Source: Lunularia cruciata (taxonomy: Eukaryota; Streptophyta; Marchantiopsida; Lunulariales; Lunulariaceae). From it: a DNA stretch of 64,000 nucleotides. Below the pieces are notes generated by a model, which saw only the letters and a program-made list of their open reading frames with translations, searched no databases and had not been told where the DNA came from. The stretch is from positions 23,058,732-23,122,731 of the forward strand of contig OX419757.1 of NCBI GenBank assembly GCA_948567375.1, in the 5' to 3' direction. This document shows positions 37,561 to 49,340 of the stretch, one piece after another (positions within the stretch are counted from its first letter, which is position 1; each line of letters starts with the position of its first letter). A program made the translations under genes and the position numbers.

Positions 37561-38276
37561 TTAAGCCACATCTTGACAGTCATCGAGGTTAGTGACACAT
37601 TTTATGTGACTTACTTGGCTTAATCCGAGACATACTGCTGTCAAACCCACTTCCTCCAAGTCTTGTTCACCCGAGGCAATGTCATATGGGTCTTTGTCTT
37701 TGACCTCTACCTCATAGCATTCCAGGTAATTAACTTGGATGTCATCTTTGGAGTCCTTGGAAGACAAAGACGATGAATCTTCGGATTCATCTTCATCTTC
37801 TGACAACATAGTTTCCCCAAGATGAGGAACCTTTGTCCAACTCACCATCACCAGCTTTTGCTCTTTAGACGAGATGTGTTTAAATCATAATTTTTGCTGG
37901 TGCCAATCCACCATGACTTGGGCACTATACAACCAGGGTCTCCCGATCAAGAGAGGGTAGCCAGTTTTGGTTATTGGTCATAACACAATGTAATTTAATT
38001 TGAAGGGCACCCCTCCTATAATTGTAGTGATATTCGACACCATGCCCAAGGGCCGTCTCCTGGTTTGATCCGCAAACTTTAGAATTTGGGGTGTTGGTTC
38101 AAACATTGTGTACCCCAGTCAATGTGCAGTGTCTTCTGTCATGACATTTACACCCAACCCCGAATCAATGGGTATCAATGTAATCATACAGCCTGCTATC
38201 TCCGCATCCACCTCAAGAGATCCCAAATCCTCCTGTTCAATATGATAAATTGCGGGCAAGTCTTTCTTGGTCATCG
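37561..38276 (-). pseudogene. Element A aspartic protease region
   Basis: The minus-strand frame reads LIPIDSGLGVNVM near 38165, a retropepsin active-site D-S-G, followed by an ILKFADQT-type flap region and GYPLLIGRPWL after a TAA. An acidic tail (SEDEDESEDSSSL) leads to RT. Confidence 0.7.
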
Positions 38277-38959
38277 CCTTACTTTCCTGAGGGCTGAACT
38301 TAGCTGCTTTTTATAAAGCTTATTGTCCTCCCATAATTGTTTAAATGTGACATTTGCACTTGTAGACGCCAAATCTGCCACAATATCGTACTGTGGAACT
38401 CCCCCCAATTTCACTTGCTTTGTCTTTGGCTTTGGTTCTAAATTTTGCACGTGTTCAAAACAAACTTTGGGATGCTTGAGGATGGTAATCGGAGTGCGTA
38501 TGTGCTTGACCTGATGATCATTGGGTTGACCAACTTTGGCTTGGATCAAGTCTTTTACTTCAGACCTGATATCCGCTGGAAATATTGGAGGTTGTGTCTT
38601 TGTATTTTCCTCCACACTCATCTCCCGCGTGCGTAGTACTGCTTCCTTAATTTCTTTCTGCAAGGCTTTTGCTTTAGCTTTTGCTAGGACCTTTTCCTCC
38701 TTCATAGAAAGGATAGCTTTTGGTTGCAGTCTCTTAATTTTCCGTGAGGAAGAAGACATAGTACTTGCTTCTTTGAAAGCTCAATTCTTCCTCTCCGTGC
38801 GAGTTTCTACCTTCAAAATTTTGAGGTCCGGCCAATCTCCTTCTGAAGCTGGACTCCCTTCTTGAGGCCTCTCTTCCTCAAGTGTGATACAATTTACATT
38901 AGTATCCCCCTTTGCTTGGAGCGTAGCATGCTCGGCGGGAGTCTGTACTGTGAGCCGGC
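38271..38959 (-). pseudogene. Element A gag-to-protease linker
   Basis: A charged, lysine-rich frame (KAKAKALQKEIKEAVLRTRE) with no known domain, continuous in direction with the protease that follows. A stop near 38760 separates it from CRLTVQTPAEHATLQA upstream, which once joined the knuckle region across the inserted LTR at 38961-39624. Confidence 0.55.
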
Positions 38960-38960
38960 A

Positions 38961-39624
38961 TGTCTCTCACTCAGGATGAACCTTTGATGGCTATTATAGT
39001 AGTGCACCATGGACTAAGAAGGCAAGGAATCCCAACTCCATCATACTCCTCCAAGGCTAACACTCCAAGACTCAAGACATTGATCACTAGAGAACTCAAT
39101 GAGAGAGAGATAGTTGCAAATGAAAGGATGATGAGTACCTCCTCACCCCTTGTTTATATACTTGTGAAATAGTTACGTACCAAAGTTACTAATTACCGTA
39201 GTAACTCAAGTTACTAGACTAAAAGTCAAGTAAAGTCAAAAAGTAGAAAGGAATATCTATTCACATGGGCATATTCCCCTAAGCATGTGGTCTTATCTTG
39301 ACCCAACCACTAAGTCAAGGATTCCTTCACATGGGCTATCCTTGGGCTAAAGAAGAATCCAAAACCCAAAGGCCCAAGAGTTCTCAACTCTTTCCTCAAA
39401 GCCAAACACCTAGGAATAATACCAAGTCAACACACTAAAGTCCAAAATAGTGGTGCTCATCTTTTCTACTTCCTCTAAAGTAAGGTCCCCTCTATCTTAG
39501 CTATGACTAACTTTAGCTAACCATGACTAATATAGAACCATCCTTTATCTCTATAATATGTCTTAAGTACTTATAATACCAAGTTAAATATCACAATACC
39601 ACACACATGCACAAATGGGTGTTA
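38961..39624 (-). mobile_element. Probable solo LTR of another retrotransposon, inside element A
   Basis: On the minus strand it begins TGTAACACCC, a common plant LTR start, and ends GAGAGACA. It has a TATATAAA-type box near 39150-39160. It breaks the element A frame between PPVKYV and CRLTVQ. No clear target-site duplication remains. Confidence 0.55.
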
Positions 39625-40227
39625 CAATACATACTTGACAGGGGGCTTTGGATTGGGTGGTTGTGGGCACTGATTTCTTGTGTGCCCCAATCCTTTACAA
39701 TTCCCACAAAGGGGCACGTACCCAATTTGTCGTCTTGGCTCTAGACAATTTGGAGACCAATGTCCCATCAAGCCACAATTGTAACAAGCACCTGGTGCAA
39801 CATTTTGAGATTTTTTTTGACCACCGATCGGAGGTCTTTGTGGGGGAGCAGTAGGATTATACTCCCGTGGTCCAAACCTGGGACCTTGATATGATGGGCT
39901 TGCTGGAGGTTGTATTTCTTGGGTTTGGTATACCGGCTCTTCTTCTTTGCCTTGATCCCATCCGGGAACCCAATCAATTTGTTGCATTGGAAATGCCGTG
40001 CGAGTTAAACACTCCGTATTAGCGTGGCCGGATTTACCACACGCAGTGCACCATACATTTGGTCGCCCAAATGACGGGGGTTTTCTTTGGTCCTTTGCCC
40101 CAATCATTTGGATCTTGAAATCCATGAACTCTTTAATAAGAGTTTCCAACTTTTGATCCGCCTTAGATACATTCTTTACTGGTAGTGTTATTGGCTTCTT
40201 TCCTCTGCATCTTCGTATTTTTCTCAA
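39622..40227 (-). pseudogene. Element A nucleocapsid: three CCHC zinc knuckles
   Basis: One open frame carries CTACGKSGHANTEC, CYNCGLMGHWSPNC and CGNCKGLGHTRNQC, each C-x2-C-x4-H-x4-C. It would bind element RNA. Three knuckles is more than the one or two usual in gypsy gags. The frame ends at the inserted solo LTR. Confidence 0.85.
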
Positions 40228-40383
40228 CTTGGGTTCTTTGTCAGATTCTAAAGAAGAACTAGAAGATGTGGAGGATTCCTCCGAAGAAGGAGAAGTGCTA
40301 CAAGAAGCTCTTTGTCTTGGCTTCTTGCTCTTCTTCTCACAATTTCTTTGGTTACTGGATGAGTTAGAATGAGCTGCCTCATA

Positions 40384-41560
40384 TCAGGTGACATGTTTGA
40401 GGACTTTGTCCAGGGAAGTTACATTCCTCTCCCTGCCAAAGATTTGAATCTTTGGTGAAAGCCCTCCGAGAAACCAGGTAATGGCTTGGGCATCAGAATA
40501 ACCCACCACACCGGATTGTTTTGGAACTTGGTTCAATAAGGCCATGAACCGCTCAGAGTAATCTCTCAATTTTTCCTTCTTTCCTTGATCCAAATCATTA
40601 AGTGCCACAAAGACACTCGTATCATAATCCACTTCCCAAAATCATTCCAGGAAGCCATTTTGTAAGTCTACCTAGTCTGCTGGTGTGAATCCTTTCTGCA
40701 TTACATGAGTATACCAGCTCCGAGCCTTCTTTCAGAGCAGACTTGGAAAAATCCGCAGTCAATCCACGGAATCATGTTCCTTGTTGGCAAAGGAAATGAC
40801 TTCAAATTCCTTGATGAATTCGTCAAGATCTTTGTCTTGCTCTGTACCTTTATACTTTTGATAAGCATGTCGGGTTACAGGTAATGAAGTCATTGTTTGG
40901 TGGGGCGGATTTGGTTGTGGTAAGGCTGAACTTATGGGAACCAAAGAGCTACTTGGTATGGACGCCGTGTTGTCTGCCCACGGGTTCCAATTCATCAAGT
41001 TCAAATTGGGATCTTCTTCGACAATTTCTTCTTCTCTTGTTGTGTCGACTTCAACCCAATCAGAAGTAAGAGGTTCCACAACTTCAATCTGGTCTTCGAA
41101 CCTTCTTTGGGATAACCAGGGAATTGTTCATACTAGATGTTGACACTCTTCTTCCGTAAGTGTTTGTGCTATCTTTTTGTGAACAAACTTCTTAATAAAA
41201 TCAACTTCCCTTAAAGCTTTAGGGGAAGTTGGTGTACTAGGTCGTAGTGCGTATGTCTGCCCGCTTGATTTTTTCTTTTTCTTGGAGACGGGGATGAAAA
41301 GTAGCCTTGCCACCCTCCTTCACGTCTCTTTTGGTCAAGTTCACAGAGGGCTTCTTGCACTTTGTGAAGGAGTTGAAAGTCCAACGCCTCTCATTCAATT
41401 TTGTCCAAAGTGGATGGAACTTTCAAACGTTTGTCTTCTTCATGCTGCAATGCTCATCTTTGAGCTCTCTCTTCCCATTATTCTCTTGATGTAGACATTC
41501 ATATTGCATTGACACCTAGTTTTGAATTTGGCTTCATATTCTTCCACTTCCGAGATTTGT
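40384..41560 (-). pseudogene. Element A gag (capsid), decayed
   Basis: Pieces include DLDEFIKEFEVISFANKEHD (41079-40759) and VDYDTSVFVALNDLDQGKKEKLRDYSERFMALLNQ (two overlapping stretches within 40632-40384). This is a retrotransposon-gag pattern. Stops lie between the pieces. The plus-strand copy at 62544-64000 encodes the same protein. The start lies just inside the PBS. Confidence 0.75.
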
Positions 41561-41561
41561 A

Positions 41562-41579
41562 TCCCCGGCAGCGGCGCCA
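41562..41579 (-). promoter_or_regulatory. Element A primer-binding site (tRNA-Asp)
   Basis: The minus strand reads tggcgccgctgccgggga, complementary to the 3' end of plant tRNA-Asp with one difference from the usual gttgcc form. It lies eight or so bases inside the 5' LTR. Confidence 0.85.
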
Positions 41580-42652
41580 AAAATCATATGACAACCCGGC
41601 AAATATCACTTTTGCGGTAATTGGGTAAGTAAAGTTCATTCCCGCATAGATACTATGCAGAAATGTCCAAATATGAAGTCAAAAGTCACAATTGCAGTTC
41701 TTCTTGGTTTCTTCTTTAATCTCTCAGGTAGAAACTACACCCAGAAGAGAGTAACAAGCTCACAATCTTGACAACTTGTCACGAATACACACACATAATC
41801 ACATCATAGCAAATTCTGTCCAAACAACTCTTGATTGTGATGATTCAGATTCTCCCAAAGACGGTACTTCACTGCAAAGAACGATTTTGCCTCAAAATTG
41901 TGTTCCACCCCTCCACTGAAGGCACAACTTCTTTGATCAAAATTGCTTCACATCAACTTTGTGCTGCACTCACAAATGCAGAATACTACCAACACTACAA
42001 TTCCTCTCAGATATGTCAAGGCATTACTCCGATGCACTTCACTCAGGATCAAACACACATAATGAAGATCAAGGCTATAGATTCCAACATCCACAAACAC
42101 ACTAACTTGCTCTTTGGAATTCTCCACTCACTCACAACTACAAACACGAAATTGACAATCGGAATTAAGCTTAAGCGATGAGCACTGAAAACAACACTTC
42201 ACTTTATCTATCTTAAGAAATATGAATATTGAACAATATTGTATTGCGAATGCTCCACTCAAATACTGAAGCAAATGGCAGACCTTCCTACCTATGCACC
42301 GCTTCCTAACATCTTTTCCTACTTGCAGATCCCAATTGACAATCTATCTCTTCATATTTGCCTCTTCTTATCTCAAAATTGATAATTATCCCGATCCGAT
42401 GTCTACCTCATCATCGGCTTCCAAGCCCAATGATCTTCTTACTACTTCTCCTTCTTTAGGTATAGCTTAGTCTACCAATTCCTTCACTAATTCTACTACT
42501 TCTACACTAGGAACTACAATTGAGCTCAAGAGTGACTTATCTAACTCTCTATCTCTTGACCCACTCTTCTCTAATGTGTCAATTATCAAGTCCGATGATA
42601 CTTGAATTCTTATTTTTGCGACATCGGGTTTCTGCTCCAGTGTCACATTATT

Positions 42653-43645
42653 TCAAATCTTCTCTAACTTTGAATTGACTAAATCTAATCTAAGACTAAC
42701 ATTGTTCTCTACTTCTAACATTTTCCTATCTATGCATTCTCTCAATCGGATCAACAAGGTGTTCATGTCCACATCCTTGGCTTTCCTCTTCCAAGTTTCC
42801 TGCACAAGTAACTTCAACTCATGTAGGCGGGCTTCTTCCAATCTCTCTTTAGCTTCCGTGCTTAAGATTGCTCTCAACTTCCTCGCAACTTCTCCCACTG
42901 ATTCCGATGCATATCCTTGAGAGCGATCTACCTTCAACTCTTCGCGATACATCTTCAACTCGTCTTTGTACTCCGCAGCGAGCATCTTCTTTTCCTCTGC
43001 ATATTGCGTGCTCTACCTTTCCGCACTCCTGACGAGTTCTTGTAATCGTTCCTCTTCTTCTTGCCTGGCTGCCAACTCTCGCTGCCATGCTTGATCTTTC
43101 GCCGCTGCACTCTTCTTCAAACTATCCAACTCCTGCTCCATTATGATGGTCATCGCCTTCAAATGGACATTCTTGATGTGCACATCACTCACTTCCTCCT
43201 TTTTCTTGCTGAGCCACATTGCCTATTCCGTTAATTCTCCGGCTCTCCTCTACAATTCTTTCTCTTTTTCCTCACAACTTTCTTGTAACATGGTAAGAGT
43301 CTTCTTCGTCAAGCCTTCCTCCCTCCAAAGTTCTTCCACTTCCTCACTTCTTTGGACTTGTTGCTCTTGCAACTTCTTCACTTCACTCATCAAATGCATC
43401 ACCACCTGCAACTCGTTCATCCCCTTCCTACAATCTTGGGGAATTACCTTCCAATTATCCTTTAGTAGCTCTAGCAATGATGTGACCACCTTTGTTAAAT
43501 ATGGTATCCCGCCAAAGTTCCCTTCCTCTTCATTGCTGTCTTTGTCTTGAGTCTTCACCTCCGTCATCGGCTCCTTCATCCAAAGTCGTGATCTTTGTAT
43601 CTTCATCGTTTTGGTACTTTTTTTGTCTTTGCCTCTTGAACTTGG
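42653..43645 (-). pseudogene. LTR-encoded ORF2, copy 2, C-terminal part
   Basis: The coiled-coil half of ORF2, in one frame with three internal stops. Landmarks are MNELQVVMHLMSEVKKLQEQ, DQAWQRELAARQEEEERLQE and EARLHELKLLVQETWKRKA. It joins the N-terminal part at 53602-54885 in the same frame once element M and one TTGG are subtracted, giving about 758 codons. Confidence 0.65.
43642..43645. other. Target-site duplication of element M, left copy (TTGG)
   Basis: TTGG matches 53598-53601. The empty site can be read in the other LTR of element A as aactcggccccgtggg near 33100. Confidence 0.85.
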
Positions 43646-44093
43646 TGTCACGCCATTTGTAGTTCTGCATCTAGATGCTCGGACACTGGAGTTCCAGTGA
43701 TGGTAGTTAGAGATATTCTAGCAGTTTCTCAGGGACTACTTTCCGACGGTTAGATTTCGTGTTTGGGGTGCTGACTTCACGGTGGGGCCCACCGTCACTT
43801 TGCACCGTTTGCACCGTCGAGTGTGCCGTCAGCGGGACCGTTAGGGTTTCAGGGCCAGCTCGAGTCCAGGGGGTATAGTTTCGAAGTGAGCTCCAGAGAG
43901 CTCACTTCTCTGATGTTGAGCCTTCGAGTTCCTGGCTATGGTGGACAGAGGCCGGCCAGCGTCACCTGGATTCTCTATGCTTGAGTGGGTGTGGCTTGAC
44001 TGTAATCAGTGCCCAGTTGTTGGCAATTTATAGAGTGACAGATCAAGTATTGATCTGAGTTGAGTTGAGTTGAAAGTGTTAAGCAATCTGATT
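43646..44093 (+). repeat. Element M terminal repeat L1 (5' end)
   Basis: Begins TGTCACGCCATTTGTAG and ends gcaatctgatta. It aligns closely with L2 at 53043-53490. After L1 comes catcagagaagtg, which weakly resembles the initiator-Met PBS (tggtatcagagc) in its atcagag core. The 107-bp S segment that follows L2 at the 3' end is absent here. Confidence 0.9.
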
Positions 44094-45577
44094 ACATCAG
44101 AGAAGTGAAGTCAGAAGGAAATCGGGTGCAGGAACGTTGAGTGTTGGTGGTATCTCCAAGCTCGGTGGATCGTGGTAGCTCGATTCAGGTTCGGTGTTTC
44201 CCTAGTGTGCAGAAGCTCGTGTAGTTGATGCAAATTTGGCAGTTAGGCGGGCGGTGTACGGAAGCGCTGGCCAAATTTCGAGCAAAGAAGGAGCAATTTT
44301 CGAGCAGTGTTGTGATTTTGAGCTCAGGAGGTGAAGGCAGGACCAATTTGCTGCGAGTTGGGCTCAGAAAGTGAAACTGAAGGTGGAGTTGGAAAGCTCT
44401 CCTCATGAAATTGTGATTTGGAAAAACCCGTTTTGTCAATTTGGCTCGAGTGGAAAGTTAGTGGGGGATTTGGCGGACATCCATCTTTAGGGTTTACGTC
44501 AGATTTTATGTCAGATTTACTGGGCCAGAATTGGAGGAGTTTTGCTGTTTGGCCAGATTTGGAGAAGTTTTGCTAGTTTGGAGGAGTTTCGCTGTTTGGC
44601 CAGATTTGGAGAAGTTTTGCTAGTTTGGAGGAGTTTCGCCAATTTTGGAGGAGGTTCGAAGTGGCAACAAGAAAGGCCTCATTTGGCTGAATTTTGGCGT
44701 TTCGAGGCTTCGAGGCATAGGGCTGTGGGCTATGAGAGGCTACGAAGGCCTAGAAGGGCAAGCAAGCCAGCTTGCTGGCGTGAGGCTAGCTAGTTTAGTG
44801 TAGATCTTGGTCATTGGTTGGCAAAATCTGCCTTTCTTGCTAGATTGTGCGCAACAGGGTTTGACCCCTAGATCTCTTTTTCCTAGACTGGTGCCCTAGC
44901 CAACTGGTCCACCCTCACTTGTTGTCATAGTGACTGTGCCACTGTTATCTATACACATGTAACTTTGGCTAGGAGAGGCAGTTTGATCCCATTCTTGGTG
45001 ATCCTGGTAGCTTAGGACTTAGATACAAACTACTCTTATGTCAAATGCCAAATGGTGGCAGAGTCAGTTCCGTGTTGTGTTATGAGATGGAGGGTTTTTG
45101 TTTAGATTTCTTGTGATTGGATCCCCTCCATTCTCTGCTTCCTGTTTGTGCACCACGTTTGTGTGAGGTGCCCTGACTTTTGAGCGTTGGTGCTCTGGTG
45201 TGCTCTCGGTGGTGAGGCTGGAGTGATGACCAGTCAGACTACCTTTGTTTCTCTCCGGTGAGGCAGGAAGTGATGACCTACAGACCGTGAGAGTGCGTGT
45301 TATGATGGCAGGTTACAGGTTGCCCTTCTCCTAGTGTAGTTATCTCGGTAGAGTTACATTAGTGGGTGGTGTTTAGTTGGTGTTGGCACGTGGTGGTGTT
45401 GGCACTTGGTGGGGTACTTGCGGTTGCGACTTGCGGTTGCAGTTGGTGGTTCGGGTTTGTTGTTGCAGTTACGTGGTCACGACGGAGTTCTTTGGAGATT
45501 CTAGAGGAGTTAGCCCTGCAGTACGCAGTGGATTTACTTGGAGTGGTACTCGGTATCAGCCTGTATCTCAGGTCCCA
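44094..45577 (+). other. Element M 5' leader with 49-bp tandem repeats and a tRNA-like segment
   Basis: About 1.5 kb without a supported ORF. Between about 44529 and 44660 a 49-bp unit (ctgtttggccagatttggag plus aagttttgctag) occurs twice plus a partial third. On the minus strand at about 44855-44930 the sequence has a box A-like tggaccagttggctagg and a box B-like ggggtcaaaccct, suggesting a degenerate tRNA-derived piece. Confidence 0.5.
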
Positions 45578-46501
45578 ATGAGGGAGGAGATTGACTCTGA
45601 GTTGGAGTTCGACACAGGAGCTGATTCAGTTGAGAGTGCACTTGGTGTGTCCGCACCGTTGTTGTGGGACATGGACAAGATTTATGGGGCCTCCAAAGGC
45701 CCTAGGCGTTACTCTGGTACAGTGGGTACCATTGAGTTGGATGACTTCATCCAGGAGTTCGATAGTTGGTGTGATCTGCAGCAGATGCGGAACCCGACTT
45801 TGTTCACACCTTTCATGGCATGGAAGGGGTTGTTTCAGCACTTGGAGGGTCCACCAATGGATGATTACCATGAGTTCAGGAGAGCTCATTTGGAGGAGAT
45901 TGAGTTATGGAGACAGTATTGGTCTCCACACTATGTCTCCATCACTTCAGGCTCGGTGGCCAGGAGTAGATCGGCTGTACCTACGAGTTCTAGCTCGAGT
46001 AGTGTGGGTGGAGCTAGTGGAGGTGCACTAGCTGGAGATAGTGCTACTACGAGTGGAGGTATCGCTGCAGGAGGTGGTGTGGTACCGGGGTTTAACCCTA
46101 TGGTTGAGTTCTTCCTATGTTTGAGGCAAAACTACCAGGGAGTACGGACTGACAAGCTGAGGAGCTTGCAGGAGTTCCAACGGAAGGCTGGAGAGAGCCT
46201 ACGCGAGGCATACACTCGCATGAGGCGGCTGATCAGTTTCACTCAGGGAGTTACTGAGGCCCAGGCAGTCCAGTTTTGGTATGGGATACTAGACAGGGAG
46301 TTGCGACATAGAGTTCGTGATGCTACGTTGTTGCAGGCTACTTCGCCCACTTTGGCAGTAGTCTTTGGTTTGGCTGAGCGTATTGAGCTCAACATGGTGG
46401 AGGAGAGAGTGGTGACAGCTGGATTTGGTAGAGAGACCTCATCCACGATTGTGACTTCTTCTAGAGTGCAGCAGAGTGCACCACGCCCAGTTGGTTTTTG
46501 A
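45578..46501 (+). pseudogene. Element M gag (capsid)
   Basis: Starts MREEIDSELEFDTGAD; this is the first ATG of the conserved frame after low-complexity upstream codons. The gag-like core is IELDDFIQEFDSWCD and then FMAWKGLFQHLEGPP. A Gly/Ser/Ala-rich linker follows, then FQRKAGESLREAYTRMRRLI and TEAQAVQFWYGILD, the usual retrotransposon-gag helices. It ends at a TGA (46499-46501) in what should be an Arg codon (CGA), and the same frame continues open, so the stop is probably decay and not a natural gag end. Confidence 0.8.
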
Positions 46502-48340
46502 GGACAGGGTGGACAGCCCAGATCCTATGGAGCGAGTGGAGGGCCTAGTGGAGTTAGACCCTTACCCTCATTTTTGGGTCAGCAGCAGCCAGTGAGTGGT
46601 GGTGTTGCTTGTTGGACTTGTGGTGGACCTCACCATAGGAGAGAGTGTACTCAAGGCAGCGGACCTGATACCTCTGGTGCATCACAGCCAGCACAGAGGC
46701 AATGTGAGCACTGCCATAGATTTGGTCATACTAGTGACCGGTGTTTTGACCTACACCCGGAGTTACGGAGTGGTAGGGCTGCTATGGCAGGTAGTAGAGG
46801 AGCTCCAGTTCATGGAGGACGAGGTGGTAGAGGTGGTGGTAGAGGATCTACACCTAGTAGGGGTGCAGTACCTGCCCTTACTTCTGACACAGCTATGGCT
46901 ACTCGGATTGAGCAATTGGAGCAGAGATTGGCTAGTATGGCTATTGCTCAGAGGAGATCAGATTCGGGTGCTGAGGCTTCCACCTCATATGCTGGTGATA
47001 GAGATGCTTTGGACTTCATGTGCGGAGCAGCACAGGTGGATGCATCTGCAGCAGTGACTAGGAGTGCAGTACGTGCTCCAGAGCCTAGAGGAGCATCAGT
47101 GGAGTTGGACCCACAGAGAGGAGAGGTTGGGAGACAGGTCAGACTTCCCCAGTCTTTCACGCTTTCTGAGGCATTGCAGACAACATCCATGGTTCCTAGA
47201 CGTCCCAGTGCAGGTGTGGTAGGTGGTGATGGAGTACCTACTAGTCAGTCACCTACTACTACACAGACTGAGTCTAGCATGATGTTGGGGGCGGCTCAGC
47301 TGATTATGCGGCATCCTTTATTTTCAGCCAGTGACTTGTTTACATTGGGAGTTGACCCAACCCTAGTGTTCCGGTTGGCTGCCACGTTGTGTGAGAGTAG
47401 GGATGGTGCGGTTCCTACTACTAGAGCAGAGGTGGTTGGTAGTGGAGCTGACTTGGTTGAGGAGCATGGGATCCGTTCAGCGACCAGTGGTTTATGGCAG
47501 GCAGTAGCGGCTAGACTGGAGGAGTTGCCAGCTAGACCGGCCTTTGAGAGGGCGCGGTTTACACTTGGTGTTGTCCTATTGGATAACCAGAGGGGGATCT
47601 TTCATTTAGTGGGACCTTTAGGGAAGGTCTATACACCACAAAGAGTCTTGTTAGACTCTGGTGCGCAGCCCCTTATGTTGGGGAAGGCTGCAGTTGTTGG
47701 TCTGGAGTTACGGAAGACCGATGTGGAGAGGTGTCCATTTCAGATCCAGACATCTCTTGGTGGTGGTTCGACACAGTACATCACACGTGGAGAGCTTGTT
47801 GTCCAGGTTCAGCGTGGTCATCCGACTGATAGCTCAGTGGTGAGAGCTCAGGCTATTGCGACGATAGCTGAGTCATATGATGTGCTAGTTGGAGGAGCAG
47901 TGTTATACCCCATGGGTTTCAGTATTGACTATTGGGAGGAGACAGCCTCTTATAGACCTGGTTGGCAGTCTGGTGAGGGACGGGTATGTCGCCTACCAGT
48001 ACGTTTCAGTAGTGGCAGTCTTGGCTCACTACAGTCCGGGACGATGGCAGCATCAGTTTTGGCTTTCAGCGGTGCAGTTACTTGGCCTGGTGACTTGTTG
48101 GAGAGGAACGCCCATGCAGAGGATACTCCAGTACCAGAGGAGATCACTCGGCTATGGAGTACGAGTGGGATTGTTCCATCCACCTTGGATGTTCCATTGT
48201 GGAGTTCAGAGGAGGCATTGCAGCAGCATGCAGATCAGTTGGTACAGCAGGCTTGGAGTGGAGCCTTCGTACCATCAGGGGATGAGTGTGAGGATGAGCC
48301 TCCAGAGGCGATTGCTTTGACACCTCTGGATACCACACTC
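46502..48340 (+). pseudogene. Element M nucleocapsid and aspartic protease
   Basis: Continues the gag frame. Two zinc knuckles appear: CWTCGGPHHRREC (about 46610) and CEHCHRFGHTSDRC (about 46705, a standard C-x2-C-x4-H-x4-C). A Gly/Arg-rich RNA-binding-like stretch follows (GGRGGRGGGRGSTPSRG). After about 250 unassigned residues, the retropepsin active site is VLLDSGAQPLMLGKAAV with its Asp codon at 47654-47656, and the flap/second-lobe region is ESYDVLVGGAVLYPMGFSI. About 100 residues then lead into the methyltransferase without a stop. Confidence 0.82.
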
Positions 48341-49340
48341 ATTGCTTGGCAGTATCCAGTAGAGGGGATATGCCTATTGGAGTTGTTTGGTGGGATCAGC
48401 ACCGGACTAGCTGCGGTGTTACAGGCGAGTATCCGAGTACAGAGGTACTTGTATGTAGAGAGAGATGAGACTGCTAGGCAAGTCTCTCTACATCATGTGG
48501 CACACTTGGCCTATCGGTATCCGGAGTTATTACCGATGTCAGCAGTCAGAGGTTACCAGAAGGCCTTACCAGGAGACATTTCCTTACTGGGGGCGCATGA
48601 CCTAGAGAGACATGGGCCTATTCACTTGGTGATTTCTGGATAGCCATGTCAGAGACATACATGTGCGGGCCGCGGTTTGGGTCTTCAGGATCCTCGTTCT
48701 GGTGTGTTTTGGGAGATGTTACGGATACTACGACATCTCCAGGTTCATCAGTCTGTTTCTCCAGCTTACCTTTTGGAGAATGTTCCTTTGTTGGGTGATT
48801 CTCGCACTAGAGTGGTGGCGAGTACACATCAGGTCCATTCTTGGATGGGACCTGTTGTATTGTTAGATGCAGCCAGAGTGGGATCACGGGCTCATCGTCT
48901 TTGTCTTTGGTGGACAAACCTCTTACCCAGAGAGGTTCTACAGCGTAGTTATGATGGGATTCAGCGACTAGACCACATTCTTGTTGATGATATCTTGGAT
49001 GCTGGACGTCAGTCTCAGACAGTGGTAGTGGCTGATAGGTCACCTATGGCAGTGGTGAACCTAGTTGGACAGCCTAGAGCTGCATTTCCCACACTCATGA
49101 GTTTCCCAAGCTCTCATGCTTTTCGAGAGGGAGGACCTGGACTTGTTTGGGACTCACAGTTACAGCAGTTGGTGGAGCCCAATGCTGATGAGAGAGAGCG
49201 GGCGATGGGTTTTCGCACCGGTATTACCGCTGTTCCAGCAATGTCAGAGGCATCCAAGCGTCAGGTGTTAGGTCAAGCTATGGACCTGAACTGTTTGACC
49301 TGGATTGTGAGCCTTGGTTTGGCAGAGCAGCGTAGGATGC
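48341..49340 (+). pseudogene. Element M C5 cytosine DNA methyltransferase domain (DNMT3-like)
   Basis: Predicted to transfer a methyl group from S-adenosylmethionine to C5 of cytosine. Motifs are seen in order. I: LLELFGGISTGLAAVL (about 48375). IV: SG-stop-PCQ (48635-48652), with the catalytic Cys present. Then GLGLQDPRSGVFWEMLRIL. VI: LLENVP (about 48773). VIII: LDAARVGSRAHRLCLWWTNL. IX: FPTLMSFPSS. X-like: VLGQAMDLNCLTWIV, with RAMGFRTG before it. The I-to-X order is not permuted, unlike plant DRM enzymes, and the IDA-AHR-R-FW-NLP pattern recalls DNMT3. The TAG at 48641-48643 replaces what is probably Trp (GWPCQ), so this copy would be truncated just before the catalytic Cys. It sits between protease and RT. 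I exclude a host gene fragment because it is in frame with gag-pol on both sides. Confidence 0.85.

Larger units (their letters stand above)
41587..43645 (-). repeat. Element A 5' LTR, inner part
   Basis: It aligns with 31068-33110 and is cut at 43645 by element M. The remainder resumes at 53602. The two parts total 3698 bp. Confidence 0.9.

Noticed and set aside
41587-43645. Separate tandem retroelement beside element A
   Set aside because: At first it looked like the 3' end of a second element. The PBS beside it and the continuation at 53602-55240 show it is the 5' LTR of element A, split by element M.
43646-44093. Standard LTR of element M equal to the whole 3' terminal block
   Set aside because: The 5' end lacks the 107-bp S segment that is present twice at the 3' end, so the two ends are not equivalent.
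48341-49340. Methyltransferase as a host DRM or CMT gene fragment
   Set aside because: Motif order is not permuted (unlike DRM), there is no chromodomain between motifs (unlike CMT), and it is in frame with gag-protease and RT.
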